A stretch of 64,000 bases of DNA, taken from Physcia stellaris (Eukaryota; Ascomycota; Lecanoromycetes; Caliciales; Physciaceae). Below the pieces are notes generated by a model that worked only from the letters and a program-made list of their open reading frames with translations, was not told where the DNA came from and made no database searches. The DNA lies in assembly GCA_018902385.1 (NCBI GenBank), contig JABSSW010000023.1, positions 558,001-622,000 on the forward strand, in the 5' to 3' direction. Both the position numbers and the translations under genes were made by a program. Of this stretch, positions 48,862-63,000 are shown piece after piece; the first letter of the stretch is position 1, and every line of letters begins with the position of its first letter.

Positions 48862-49606
48862 AACGACAAAACGATATCGATTTCGCGAACGTATATTGTT
48901 GAAAACTTTTCGAATTCGAATTTTTCAAATTTTGATTAATCGATGTCTTTTGATTGATTGCAAACAAAAAATAAACGATGATGCGAAATTGATATGTGAC
49001 AAATGATCGAACGTCGATGTTTTGCGAAAAAAAACGACGTTTTTGATGTTGACGTAAATCAAATGATTTAAATTTTTCACGAAACATGCGAATCAAATCA
49101 TCGATGATGAAATAAAATTTCTAATGTTTTGATACAAATGTTCGAAAAAATGAAATCGAAAATGTAAATGAATTGATTGATAGTTTTTTTATCGATTTCG
49201 ATGTAATAATGAATGTCGCAATAAAGAAATGTAAACATTTTGATGATATCGATGCAAAACAAAATATCGATTTTGATGTTGCAAAAAAAATAAACGAAAA
49301 AACAAACGAACAATTAAACGTTGCAATTTCGACACGTTTTGATGTAAATTCACGTGTGATTAACATTGTTGCGATTTTCGTTTGCTTTGATGAAATTTCG
49401 TGTAATGCAATCGAGAAATTCGAGCGAATTGATGACATCGATTTGAAAATTGTTGCAAAATGAAATATATGACTTCGTGATGTTGCAAAAGAAATCGACG
49501 AAACAAACGAAATTGACTTTTTCATGAATTTGTACGTAGATTCTGATGTAGAAAATCGAAAATTCGAATTAATATTCGATTTCTGACTATGTTGCTCGCG
49601 AATATG

Positions 49607-50365
49607 CTAGTGAAGTTTGTTTTTGAAATTGAAATCTTGTTCGCAATGTTTGCAAATCATTTTCGAACAACTGACTTGTTTCGTATGTTTTAAAAATCGA
49701 ATTATTGACGAAAAATAAACGAAACATTCAACGCACGAATAATATTGCGACGAAAAATTTGAAATAAAAATAGATAATTTCGATGTAAATTCGAACGAAA
49801 TAGTAAAAAATGCACAAATCAAATTTTTGTCGAAATTTTGTATGATGATGAAATTTGATTGATTTTTGAATCATGCGAATGCAAAATTTCGAAAACATTT
49901 GAACAATAAATCGAACACATTTGATTTCAAATATTGATGTTGAATTTGTTGAAAATTTTGCAAAAAATTCATCATTTTGCTGTATAAATCAAATTTCAAA
50001 ATATCGCATATAAGAATTGAATCGAAAATATCGATATTACGAAATGTTGATTGAATTGTTTTTTTTTGAATTTATTCGATCAATTCAACGTGTTTTTTCG
50101 CTTTTCATTTGATTTGACATTCAGTCAATTTGATTTCACGTTGTGTTTGTTTCTGAATTTTTTGCTCAGTCGATTGAGCTTTTTTTTGCTTGAACAAATC
50201 GCTCGTCAAGATTTTTGCTTTCGTTTGTATATGAGATTGTAATTTTGTTAATTCGATTTCAAATTTGATTTTTTCAATTAACGAACAATCGAAATTGTGA
50301 TACGATTTGTAAATCATCAAAGCAAATTTATGAAAATTAACGCGACAATTTGAGCATTTTATCAA
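49607..50365 (-). mobile_element. R2 gag-like region with a C2H2-type finger
   Basis: Retains MICKHCEQDFNFKNKLH, the same Cys2-His2-type finger as R1, and an upstream basic region with a second Cys/His cluster (IKCSNCRVNFHKF). Fossil; parallels 35,759-36,531. Confidence 0.5.
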
Positions 50366-50936
50366 ATTATGTTTTTGATAAAATTTCGCGTCGATTAACT
50401 CTTGTGATGTAAAATATTTTGAAAATTAATTTTTGATATCGAAAATACGCAATCGTTTTGCAGAGATATCGTGCTTGCTCATCGCGAAAACAAAAAATGA
50501 CAATCGATTTGCTAAAAACTAAATAAAAATTTCGAAAAATTCTTCAATAGAAATGATGATGTAAATATTGAATATTTGATTGAATGTTTTGATTCGTAAA
50601 TTGTGATTCGAAATGTTATTGAAATTATCATCGAAACAAAAAACAAATGTTGATTTGTTAAATAAATAAATAAAATTTTGAAAAATTTTCAAATGTTAAA
50701 AATGATTCGAATGCTGAATTACGATGACGATTTTGAAATTTGATATGAAATTTTGAAATCGACTTTTTGAAAAATGTAAATGCTTATTTAATTTCGCGTA
50801 TCACAAACGAGCGATAAAATAAATGTAATGATTTGAATAAACGTGTAAAAAAAAATCGAAATTCGTTGATTTGATGATTTAGAAATTAAAATCTGATCGA
50901 CGAAATTCTGTTGCGAAATGAAGTTCGCAATGTTCG

Positions 50937-51090
50937 TGTTATGACATTAACTTACTGACATAACTAACTAGATGACTAGTAAATGATTGTTTCGAAATCA
51001 TAATGTCTTGACACGTGTAATATTTAATCAGCAATTTTTTCTAATTAGTCAATTCATTTTTTTTACATCATACAATTCTGTATTATAACA
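50937..51090 (+). repeat. G2 5' LTR
   Basis: About 154 bp, TG...CA ends; ATGATAACATCAT follows immediately inside (51,092-51,104). Confidence 0.88.
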
Positions 51091-52059
51091 TATGATAACA
51101 TCATCGAATTCTGTTTTGCATCATTGATAATTGACAAATCGATTAGAATTTTTTTACGCAATATCAACATTTGTTTGTTAGAACATCAACATCAAAATCA
51201 ACATCAAACGATTCGATTTATTCGATCGATCAATTTCAATTTCAATTTCAATCAATTCGTTCGTTTCGTTGCATTTTCGAATTTCGTATTGCAATCTGAC
51301 TCATTTATTACGATATTTTCACGTAAGTGATTTACGAACTGTTTACATTGATTAATCAGCATCGTCGTCGTTCAGCAATATTAACAATTTGATTTATTTA
51401 TCGCATCAAACATCGAATTTTGCTCAATAAGTGAATGATTATTCATCAATTGAGTGTCTTTTTGCTTTGTGAAACGAGTTTGTCAACAATTTCGTCATTT
51501 TGTGTGCGTATTTTCCGATTATTGATCAGAAAATTTCGCATTTGTTTCACAATGTAACACAGACAATGACAAAGTGAATGATTCAAAGCATTTTTTTTTT
51601 ATTTTTTTTTTCAGTTTTTCATTTCATTTGCAATTTTATCACTCGTTATTTGCTGTATTTGTTGATTTTTTCGTTGCAATTCGCACGTTTGTTGCACGTT
51701 GACATCAATTCGTTGATTATTGTACATTCGTTTGTTTCAATTCATTATTTATTGTACGTTGCAGAACACGCTGATTATCGTACATTTTTTGACGTGCATT
51801 TCGTTTGTTTTTGTATCAATTTTTCAAATTGACATTTTTTTCAATAAAATCGAATATAGTCAGTAAAACGTTCAAACTGTACGATTTCAAAATTTTTGCA
51901 AACGTATTTTGATTATTCGAAGCATTCGAAATCGAAATTACTGTTTTAAACATTGTATTCAATTCAATTAAATCAATTGATTTACGATTTCAATTTTTTC
52001 GATTTAAATTCGATTTCAAGAAATTTATTGATTGATTTTCGAATTAAAAACAGTCTCGT

Positions 52060-53198
52060 GTGTTCGTTAAAGTCGTTCGAAATTTTTGCAACGTCATTAC
52101 AATTTATCGTGATTCGAAGTATTTCAAACAATTGATTAAAATTTCACGACAACATTTTTCGTTTAACAGTTTTGTGACATTTTCGCAAAGTTCAAATACA
52201 TCATCTAAGTCTGAATTGTCACAAGAATTACGAAATTCGTTTGCAAAAGTTTCACGAATATCACGTCGAAACAAATTCATAATTAACATTGAAAACGTTT
52301 CTATTCGTTTCGATTTACGTTTTGTTTCGTCAAAAACATCAAATTATTCGTCTGTAATCAATTCATTTTCTCGACGTGTTACAAGCGTTACGTTTGTTGA
52401 CGAGATTATTCATCACGAGTTTATTGAATTACAATTAACACGAAATATGATCGATTTCATTGTGAAACAGCAACGAATCATTGCAATCATTGTACGAAAA
52501 ACTATTCAAATTATATCTCGTGAACGTGATGATGACGATGATGACGTTAAATCATTTAATTCGTTTAATTTTTCGAATTATTCGATCAAAATGACAATAT
52601 TGACAGCAACATTAAGTGAAATTCGATTAATTTTGATTTTTTCGATTCATATTACGATGACAAATCATTGATTAATGAAATTAATTCTATCGTTAATATT
52701 GAAAAGAATACATATTTTCGCGATGTACATTTGTTCATCGTACGAGCAAAGAAAATGACTTTTACGCGAAACGAACAATTAATTAAAAACAATTTGTGAC
52801 TTAGCTTAAAGAATATTGCGTTGAAATGATGAACAAATAAATTGTTTGACGTCGAACGTCGAATGATTAAAATGATTATAATTGAACAAAAAGAATTGTT
52901 TGAATGAATTAGTTTGTTGCACAACAAATTCAAACAATCTATTAACGTTATTATGAATAATTTAATGCAACAACGTTACACATTGAAAAATGTCGTTGTA
53001 CAGCGTGAATTTCGTGAATACGCACAAAAAATCATTCGATTAATCAAAAATGTTGACATGATCAACGTATTAAATCAATTCGATTTCATTTACAATAACA
53101 TCGATATTGATGTACGAGTTGACACGTTACGTCGTTTCAAAAATAATATCATTATCAACGAAATGCTTAGCGATATGAACGAATTCAAACACGATTGA
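52060..53198 (+). mobile_element. G2 gag region remnants
   Basis: Two blocks with charged helical composition (for example REFREYAQKIIRLIKNVD and DVRVDTLRRFKNNI), upstream of the finger and protease, in the position of gag. Fossil; assigned mainly by position. Confidence 0.5.
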
Positions 53199-54773
53199 TG
53201 AATTAAAGCTGTTAAATTACGCAACAATAAAATATTCAATTATGTAAATTGGCGAGATAGTGTCAGACGCAAACTACGTAACTAAATCTTATACACAAAA
53301 TGCTTTTACACAATAAAAAACTAATTCATCGTTTTTCAAATCACAGAATTTCAACAGAGTTTTTACGTCGAATTAAATTTTGAAGTCACAAAATGTTCGA
53401 TTCTCGACAATATTCATGATTATATATAACGATCAATCGTTTTTTTTTCGCAATTTCAAATTCGACGAATTTCGATTTCGTTTGACAAAACGTCTTCAAA
53501 ATCACAACGTGAATTGTTATGGATTTTTTCAATACTTTTTGATCGAAAATTCGCAACGATGAAATGACGTTTCATCAAGCGATCGATACGTTGTCGTTTT
53601 TTTTCAAGTTTTGCTGAATTTCAAAACGATGTATCGTCAAAATCATCGAAGTTTACAAGCAAATCATTGTTCATTGCGAAATGAAACAGTTCGCTCAGTT
53701 AAATTTCAAGCAACAATGCAAAATACTGATTATGATAATCACTATTTTGTTTGAATGTTCGAAGTCGAAACAATCAAAATTGCAACGAAATCAAATCAAG
53801 CGTCATGAGCTGAACAAAGCACAAACAATCTTCAAGATCTTCGAAAAAGCGAATTCGTTGAAAAGTGAAAATAAAAAAATTTTGAATCATGCTTTGAGAC
53901 TGCGCGCGACGCAAATAAAAGCAACGTTTCGAATTGCTTTGTAATCATGTTGCGAAAAAAGGAAAATCTTAATGGAACTTGACGAAAAAGATGAATTGAA
54001 AGTACATTTGAAATTGACGTTATCGAAATACGAATTTGATGAAGAGCGCTGATATAGAATAGAGATTGCAGATTGTAATGAAAGAAAAAAAATAACAAAT
54101 GTAGAGGTTGATCGTCGTTATGATCATGAGAGTTCTGAGTTCGAGAATTGTCTTGCTATGAGATGTATTCGCAATAGTTGTTATACACAATATGATTGTC
54201 ATTTCTTTTCAGATTCGAACCTCAATATTCAAAATAATCGCATTTAATTATTTAGACAAAACGTTTGTTCACAGCAATTCGATCAATATAACAATAACAA
54301 TCGTCAATCGCAATTTCAACGACAATTATTTCAATTTCAATCGTTTCAGCGACAATTTTTTCAATCTCGTTATTCGAATAATATTTATCAAAATCAATTT
54401 TTTCAATTTCGTCAGAATTATCAGCAAGCAAAATATCAAAATTACAAATCAATTGATTATCAAGTCGATTATTCAAATAATCAAAAAAATCAATATTCAA
54501 ACGTCAACGTTTGCACGTTGTTTATTTTATCGAATCGATTACAAATTACAGTCGATTCAACAAACGTCAACGCGTCAAATTCGAATCAACAGCAATTTAT
54601 GTCATCGCGACAGTTTTTTAAATCGCTTAACAATATTCAACGAGACGATTATAGTGATTACGATGAATATGCACAGCGTTTTCAAACAACGTATCAAATT
54701 AACGTGATTGACGAAACGAATGAAAATAATTACATAAATGATATTAGCGATGCTCATTGATTAGTCGACTATA

Positions 54774-55961
54774 ATGATATTAACGATAACGTATTCGTTT
54801 ACGATGATCAATCAAATTTACTCGATGATTACAATCAGAACGCGAAAATTGCACAAAATGTCAATTTTTTGTCATCAATTACAGAAGTCAGCACTGATGC
54901 ACATATTTGTAATCACTGTAACAATATTTTTACGTTTAGAAATCAATTATTCAAGCATTTACGTAGCGCATGTTGATTTTTTGATACGTTCAAACACGTC
55001 AATCACGCAACATTGCACGATAATTTTATGATGTCGCACGTTAATCACGCTGTATCGATAATAAAATTATCATTTTCGTTTATTTCAAACATTAAGATTT
55101 TTCGCAGAAAGATTTACGAGTTTTCACACGTTTTTTTTTCAGTCAATCGTCGCGTTATTCAGTTTATTGTACGTTTTGACGAAATTAGTTTTGATTACGT
55201 TTTTCGTGAATATCAATACGATCAGACTATCGTTAAATTAGATAATAGCATCGAAAACATCAAGATATGCATCGATATTGATTGTTTTGTTATTATGATT
55301 GATCGCAAATTTCTTCACACAATTATTATTTAATGTATCGATGCAAAAATTAATTTTATTTATATTTGTGCGAAATGTGAATGACAAAATTGTCAAATCA
55401 AACAAGTTCATGTTTGTTAATATGACGTTTGATGAAATGTTCAAATCAAAACACGAAATTATTGACGTTATTGAAATTGAAATGCATTTTATTGATGATT
55501 TTGCAATCAACATATTGTTCGTTAATGATGTTATTTATTCACAAAATATCAAAATAGATTTCGAAAAGCGTCGTTTTATTATAATCAAATATGAAAATCT
55601 TCGTGTGTCAATTGATGTGTTTAATCGAGTTATTTCGCACGTCAAACGTATCATTCGTTTTCGTCAAACATACATTTTACAATTTGATGATTTTGCGAAA
55701 ATACTCGTTACGTATCACGACTTTTCTTTTGACGATAAAGACTTTTTTTTTGAATTTTATTGTCAATACGATTTAGATTACGATGATGACGTGTATGCAC
55801 ACGTTGTGAATAACAATTTATTCAAAATGTTCGTTCGCAACGTTACATTTCAATTTATTACGTTTGCGAAACGTGCACGACTAAATATGATTATTGAATA
55901 CAATCAAATTGAATGTTATTTGACTATGTCAAAAAAATCGTACAAAACAATCAATGATTGA
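54774..55961 (+). mobile_element. G2 finger and aspartic protease region
   Basis: A finger block CNHCNNIFTFRNQLFKHLR is followed by IKICIDIDCFVIMIDRKFL, the diverged protease active-site region, and further protease-linker sequence. Same order as in G1. Fossil. Confidence 0.6.
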
Positions 55962-56623
55962 ATGAACGATCGTTTATGAAAAAAACAATTGATCGTCAAT
56001 TTTGTTATTTTTGTTGCAACGTATGTTACATTAGACACAATTTCGCACGTTTCGCACGAATCGATTACATCGTTGAACGAGTTTATTGTATCGTTCATTT
56101 CGAGCATTCAGCTCGTTGTGTTTATTGTGTCACAAATCGATTTGAGTCTGAAACACGTGTTATCTAGTGACGTTATCGTGTACGAAGTTGAAATGTTCGA
56201 ATTAGTTAATTTAATGAACAATTATCAGAACATATTTCGCGATTTTGACTTGATTGTAAACATTTCTGAAAACGAATAAATGTTTATTAATTTTAAATCT
56301 GAAACTGTATTTAAATTCAACAAAATATATTTTTTAAAAGTCAAGAATCGCAATTTTATTGACGTTATTTTCGACAAATTACATCAACAAAACAAATTGC
56401 ATTGAACGATTCAATTTATTTCGTTCAATTATTCAGTTTTCGTTGTTTGACGCGACATTTTCACAAATAAAAAAAACGTGTAATGATAAACATAAAAAAC
56501 TTAAACGACATCATTGAAAGCGACAATTATTTGTTTTCATTGCAATTTGATATCATAATTGAAATTGTCGATTCATTTTACATTTTTATAATTGATGTTG
56601 TGAATTGATTTCATCAATTCAAC

Positions 56624-59450
56624 GTGCAACGCAAAAATCGTCACAAGTTCACTATTGTGACGCATCGTGAACAAAAAAAATTCAATGTAATTTTTATAAA
56701 TTACAAAAATTCATTTTCATACGTGCAACGTCAAACGAACAAACTATTACGTTCGTACAAACAATTTGTTAAAACGTACGTGAACGATATTATCGTTCAT
56801 TTCAAAATTTTACGAAAACATTTGAAACATTTACGCACGTTTTTTCAAATGTTTCGCACGAAACGCATTAATTTAACTGTCACGAAGTCGTTTTTAGCGT
56901 ATTTTTTTGTTATTTTGTTAAATCAACGAATTGATAGTTTAAACATGTTTATTATTGCTGAAAAAATAATCGTCATTATTTCATTACGTTTTTCATTTAG
57001 TTTGCGTGATTTCGAAATTTTCATAAAGTTTACGAATTAATTACGTTTATCAATATTTCGTTACGCTCAACGTGTGCAATCGTTACAAAAACGTAAAATC
57101 ACGTTCACGAAAAACGTTATTGTCAACGAATTTGCACGAAAAAAACAAACAATTAAGACGCAATTATACGATTTTATTTTCGAAAAACATATCGTTTTTC
57201 GAAACTTGCAGATCGCATTCGTTTCATCAACGTTTTTGATTCATTTCGACAAAAAACGTCGATTTTACATTGATTTGAATATTTTCAAACAATGAAATTT
57301 TGCAACAATAATGTATTACATGCTAAATGATTTATTTAGCGATGTCACGTATTCGCGTACAGTCATTCAATCAATAATGTTTTTTAGTCGATGTTTGAAT
57401 GACGTCGAAAAAAACTATTAATCAACAGAATTGAAAATAATCGACATTGTGTGAATAATTCGTAAAGTCAAACATATGATAAAATCAATTGAAATATTTT
57501 CAGTTATCATTTACATTGATCATTTTGTTGTTGTATTCATTAGTCGACAAAATATTTTCATTATTTTCAATAATGATAAGTTAAATTTACGATTTGTGCG
57601 AATTTCGCAATATTTATTCGATTTTAATTTGTTTGTTAAACACAAAATTGACAAAACGAACGTAATGTCAAATGTTTTATTCAGATTACAGATTGTCGTG
57701 ATTATTATTGACAAAATCGACGTATTCGAATCATTGTACGAACATATTTTGAAATTCACGCAAGCAAATTTGATTTTGAAAACATTTTTGTATTTTTATC
57801 ATGTGACGTTAATAAAAATGTCAAACGATTTCAAAATTCGATTTAAACAAACGTATCAAAATGACGAGCATTGATTCAAAATATTCGTCATTGTACGATT
57901 TGTTGTCGTAATTGACACAATTACGTCAATTACATTTTCGCACGAAATTGTTGTTACGAACGAAACTATATCGACGCACGAAATTATTTTTGTAATCACA
58001 TTTGCTATCGCTTCGCTGAAGATTTACGAGTTTTTTGATTTTCGTGATGTACGCTTTCGATACAAAAATGACTTATTGTATTACATTTTTGATTTCGATT
58101 CGAAACGTTTGTGCATATTCGCAATCATGAAAATTGAAATATTTCAACAAGTTCACGATTTTACACATCACGACGATTTCATGCATACATACGATAAATT
58201 ACGCAATTTTATTTACGTACACTCAATGATTAAACATTTTAAAATTTACATAATTCATTGTTCGAAATGTCAAATTAATTAAATCAAACGTCATTTTGTT
58301 TACGACGAATTCACATTTATAATATCATCAACGATATTTTTTCATACAATAATTATGAATTTCATCGTGAAACTATCGTTTAATCGTGACATGAACGTAT
58401 TGCTTACGATTACGTGCAAATTTTTCAAGAAAATTTTATTGATTTCGAGTCACGATATTTGATTTGCAACTGACTGAACTAATGTAATTATTGTAACGTT
58501 TATGAAGCACGATTGAAATATTTCGCATGTTATTGCATCAAATAGAAATAGCAAATTCATGTCAGATTTTTGACAAACGATGTTCAATAAATTCAAAACA
58601 ATTATATTCATTTTCACAATTTATCATTTTCAAACGAATGATCAATCGAAACGAATCAATCAATTTATCGAAATCGTTTTGCGTTTTCACGTCATCGCAC
58701 ATTTCGATGACGAATGAGTCGACGTATTATCGTTTATACAAGTCGATAACAACAACGTCGTTCACATCATTATTGAATACGTTTCGAACGAATCAGTTTA
58801 TGAATTCAAAATCAATGATACATTAAACATGTTAACAAATTTATCATTTGCAAATTACAATCAATTGCGTCAAATCAAACGAAAAAACGTCGAAGTTGTT
58901 ATGACATTCGTTAACGCTTTGAGCAAAACTCGTTACGATGCAATACACAAGACGTTAAAATTCAAAATTGACGATAAGATGTATTTGCGTTTACATCATG
59001 ACTATACGATATTCGATTTATTTAATCACAAATTGTCGAAACAACGTGTAGAATTTTTTTTTGTCATCGAAAAAATCGACAATTTCGTTTTTCGATTACA
59101 GTTATTTTTTGTCATGAAAATACATTTTGTTGTATTAATTGCACAGCTAAAATCAATTACGCGTGACACGAATTCTTATGATAAAACTGTCGATAAAAAT
59201 TCGTCATCAATTCACGAAAAACAGTTTATTGCATTAATCGAGCAAATTTCGTTGTACGAAATCGAACGTCTGTTGAATCGACGTATCATTTTTACAGATC
59301 GCATCAATTATTTAATCAAATGAAAAAATTACGATTCGAAACACAATGTGTGATATTTTTTGCACGTTCTCGATATTTTCAAAAATCTCGTCGATATTTA
59401 CGATTTACAGCATTTCATTGAGATTGACAAAACAGACGAAACACGTGAAA
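56624..59450 (+). mobile_element. G2 reverse transcriptase, RNase H, integrase and chromodomain remnants
   Basis: Reverse transcriptase block with THREQKKFNVIFINYKNS and TYVNDIIVHFK. RNase H block with NDKLNLRFVRISQY. Integrase zinc part with VHDFTHHDDFMH and IIHCSKCQIN. Integrase C-terminal block with DDKMYLRLHHDYTIFDLFNH. Chromodomain start with YEIERLLNRRIIF. This set marks a chromovirus. Fossil. Confidence 0.85.
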
Positions 59451-59607
59451 AACGCGAAAAACGCGATAGAAATCGTTTTAGAAATAGATTTCGAAAAACA
59501 AGACGCGAATAAATGATTAATGTGTGATATGTTGATCAGAACATGATTATATGTATAGATTAAATGTGTCAGTGAAAGCATTGAGTTTTTTTTTGTTGCT
59601 GTGCATT

Positions 59608-59762
59608 TGTTATGACATTAATTTATTGACATAGTTAATTAAATGATTAGTAAATGATTGTTTCGAAATCATAATGTCTTAACACGTGTAATATTTAATC
59701 AGCAGTTTTTTCTAATTAGTCAATTCATTTTTTTCTATATCATACAATTCTGTATCATAACA
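59608..59762 (+). repeat. G2 3' LTR
   Basis: 155 bp, pairs with 50,937-51,090. Most differences between the pair are CT versus TT or AG versus AA. Confidence 0.88.
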
Positions 59763-59846
59763 GTTCGATTCAATTGTTTGTTACAAATTATGATTGAAAC
59801 ATGTACGAAAACATATCTTTGTTGAATTTGATAAAGTTTAAAATAA

Positions 59847-60029
59847 TATAAAATGTTATGCAATGATATGAATTAACAACAAAATTCTAGATTGCAAAAT
59901 TAATTATGAAAATTTGACAAATCATATGTAAATGATTTGATCATAATCGAAATTCGAATTAAAATTTCGATGTGATAAGATAAAAATTCAAACATTTATC
60001 AAAATTCAATATATAATATGCTCGTCACA
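59847..60029 (-). repeat. R2 LTR, right copy (5' LTR in element sense)
   Basis: 183 bp, followed by the TAAAA target duplication. Confidence 0.86.
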
Positions 60030-60034
60030 TAAAA

Positions 60035-63000
60035 TTCGTAATTGTTTGTTGTATGTTAATAATGTAAAAAATCGAAATAACACGTAATATATTTTTTATC
60101 GTTAAATTTTCGAATATCATGTTTGTTTTTTTATCATTCGCGAAATATTTTTTAATCACATGATGTATAATTGTGATTTCAAAAAATATCATAATAAAAC
60201 GAAATTTATTGAATATGTTTTTGATGTACATTTTAAAATCGAAATCATTTTTGAAATTTTTGAAAAATATGTCGTAAATTGCGATAATTATAATGTCGAC
60301 AATAAATAAAATAAATTACATAACATTTGTTAATTTTTATTGTAATAATTGACACGCATTTATTTATTTTCGATTGAAAAATGTAAAAAACGTAAACATT
60401 GCGTGACTAAAATGTGCGAATAATAATATAAATTGTTATGATAAATGTTAAACACATAATAAAACTAATTGTTAAAATTTACAAAAAGTTCGTGAAATTT
60501 CGAATAATAAATGTAAAAGATAAAAGTTCAGAATTTTCGAAAATGCGATTCGCATTTCGTTAAACAATTCGATTATCGAAATTCGAATGATTTCGAAAAA
60601 ATCAATTTCAATCATTTTACAATTCGATCAACGATAAACTCAACAAATTCATATTGTCAATCGAAATCGATCGAATTCGTACGATTGAATAAATTCGTTG
60701 TGAATAAAAAACAATTGCAAAACGTAATCTGTTTTGTAACGATTAATAAATCAATATATTACATTTCAAATTATACATTTCTGATGTCAATAATTCATTA
60801 AATTATATTATTTCTAATACGAATTTTACAATAAACAAGAAATGCGACAATTAAATTCACAACGTTTTAGCGTTCGTTTGATCGATTTCGTTTCATTACA
60901 ATTTTTTTTAATGATCGATTTTTCGCGTCAATTATCAATGTTTTATAGTATATCAAAAATGTATCGCAACAACGTTGTTTTGTAAATAATTTTGTGCTTT
61001 CGACGTGTAATTTTGAAACATTGTAATTCAATAAATAGAAATAACAATAACAATGTAATGTAATTTCAAATATTGCGTTCGTGTTGTAATATCGAATGAA
61101 TCGCGTCATATGTTGAAAATTGTTTATTTCAAATTTCGAATTCATTTCTTGAATTTTTTTAAACATTTTTATTTTACAACATAATAAATATTTCATTTGA
61201 TTTTTTTTGTTTTTGCGATAACAATAATTATTGCAACAATGATATCAACATGATATATCGTTGTTTGTACAGTTATTACATCGTTTTTACAAATAATAAT
61301 GTTGTCGCAATGACGTTTCAATGACGACGAAATTGATTTTCGAATGTCGACAATGCAATACGTGTGTTAACGATACGATAAATCATAATTTCATTTTTTT
61401 TTTCGTTGTTTGTTACATTTTGCAAAAACACGCAATTTGTTGTTTTTGTTGTAAATGTATTGTAAATAACGATGACGTTGTTGACGCGTGTTAAATTGAC
61501 AAATTTTTTTCGTTTGAATCGTTGAACGCATTCAATACGACAAAAATGTATTTTGATCGCGATATTCGCGATCGCATTGTAATCAAATTCAATAAACAAC
61601 AAAATAAACGTTTACAAACAAACAGCGCTTCATGTAAAATTGAAATTATCGAATATCATCGTTTTTGTCATTTTTATTTGACATTATCGTATCATCATCA
61701 CGATCATCGCTTTGTTGTACGAAACATCACATTGACAATTCACGATTGTACGTTGAGACGTTGATGATTTTGCGTTCGAATATACACATAATTACGTTCG
61801 AATTGCAAAAATCGAACGTTTCGTTTAAGCAATTTTCAGTTAATTTTTCATGAAATTAACATTCTTCATATCATAATATGATATGACATGACGTTGCGAT
61901 ATCAACATGATATACATATATTTTTTTCAAGAATTCTTTTTAGCGTTTTTTTTTTTAACGTCGTTTTTAACTCGTCGCATGTCGCATGTCGCATATTTAT
62001 TGTTTCGAAACTTGCAATTCAACGAAACAACGTATTACGAAATTTGCAATTCAACGAAACAACGTGTTACGAAATCAATTACGAAGTTTGCAATTCAACG
62101 AAACAACGTATATATTACGAGACTTGCAATTCAATGAGACAGCGTGTTACGAAATCAACGTGACAACGTTATCAAATTTTGAGCAATTTCTGATTCAGTT
62201 GCTCAATTTGTATGATAAATTGTATGATTATCAGACAGTTGATTTGAAAATTCTTTCAAGATTTTCGTCGTATTTCGATTTTTAGACTGAATACGAAATA
62301 GACTGTTTCGAAATAAAGTTTATTCGCAAATCGTGTTTTTCACGCTAAAAAATCATTTTTGTATTGAATTAAATACATTCAATTGTTTCAAATCAATATT
62401 AACGCGTAACAGAATCAATTCATTTATAATGTCAACGTTGCGTTCAAAAATTTCGTTATAATTTAAAACACGTTTGCGTTTTTTTTGACGAAAACAAACG
62501 AAACAAATGCAAACTTTGCAACAAAAATTTTCATTATTGTAAAAAAAACATGATTTCAATGAAATTGCAAAACAACGTTCGCATTTTCGTTGTCAAAAAT
62601 AACGACAAAAAATGTTGAAATTGATTTTGAAACATTGAAAAAATAATAGCATGCAATTTTTAATGCGTAACGTGATTAATACGATGCAAATGTCAATCGA
62701 AAAAATTCGTTGTTTTTTATCAAAAAATTTTTCGTAAGATTGCAATGATTGTTACATCAAAATCTGTTGAAAAAAAATTTTTTTTGATAATTGTTTTTGT
62801 TTTTTCGTTCGTTTTCGCGTTGATTCGCAAAAAAATTCGAATTTTTTTGTTTCGTTTTCGATTTTGATTCGTTTTGTTTTGTTTTGTTTTTGATTTTCGT
62901 CATCATCGATTCGATTGCGTCTGTTTCGTTTGTCGATTTCGCGTCGTTTGTTTTTGTATCGCAAACAAATTCGTTTGTTTCGCGTTTGTTTTTGCGTTCG

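Larger units (their letters stand above)
50937..59762 (+). mobile_element. G2: Ty3/Gypsy chromovirus inserted in R2
   Basis: LTRs of about 154-155 bp at 50,937-51,090 and 59,608-59,762 (TGTTATGACA ... ATAACA) and a perfect 5-bp duplication GTTCG at 50,932-50,936 and 59,763-59,767. Plus-strand remnants in order: gag (about 52.0-53.2 kb), finger (54.9-55.0), protease region (55.0-56.0), reverse transcriptase (56.6-57.0), RNase H (57.5-57.9), integrase (58.1-59.2) and chromodomain (about 59.2-59.45). Total 8.8 kb. It is a different family from G1 by LTR but similar in gene order. The LTRs differ at about 11 sites plus a small indel. Structurally complete end to end, but broken in dozens of places. 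Confidence 0.9.
48316..60029 (-). mobile_element. R2: non-autonomous LTR element (family R), split by chromovirus G2
   Basis: 183-bp LTRs at 48,316-48,498 and 59,847-60,029, in the opposite orientation to R1, with a perfect 5-bp duplication TAAAA at 48,311-48,315 and 60,030-60,034. Without the 8.8-kb insertion it is about 2.9 kb, slightly longer than R1. It keeps the same finger region (about 49.6-50.4 kb) and 3' frame (48,559-48,861). The LTRs differ at roughly 19 of 183 sites, all transitions. Fossil with many breaks. Confidence 0.85.
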
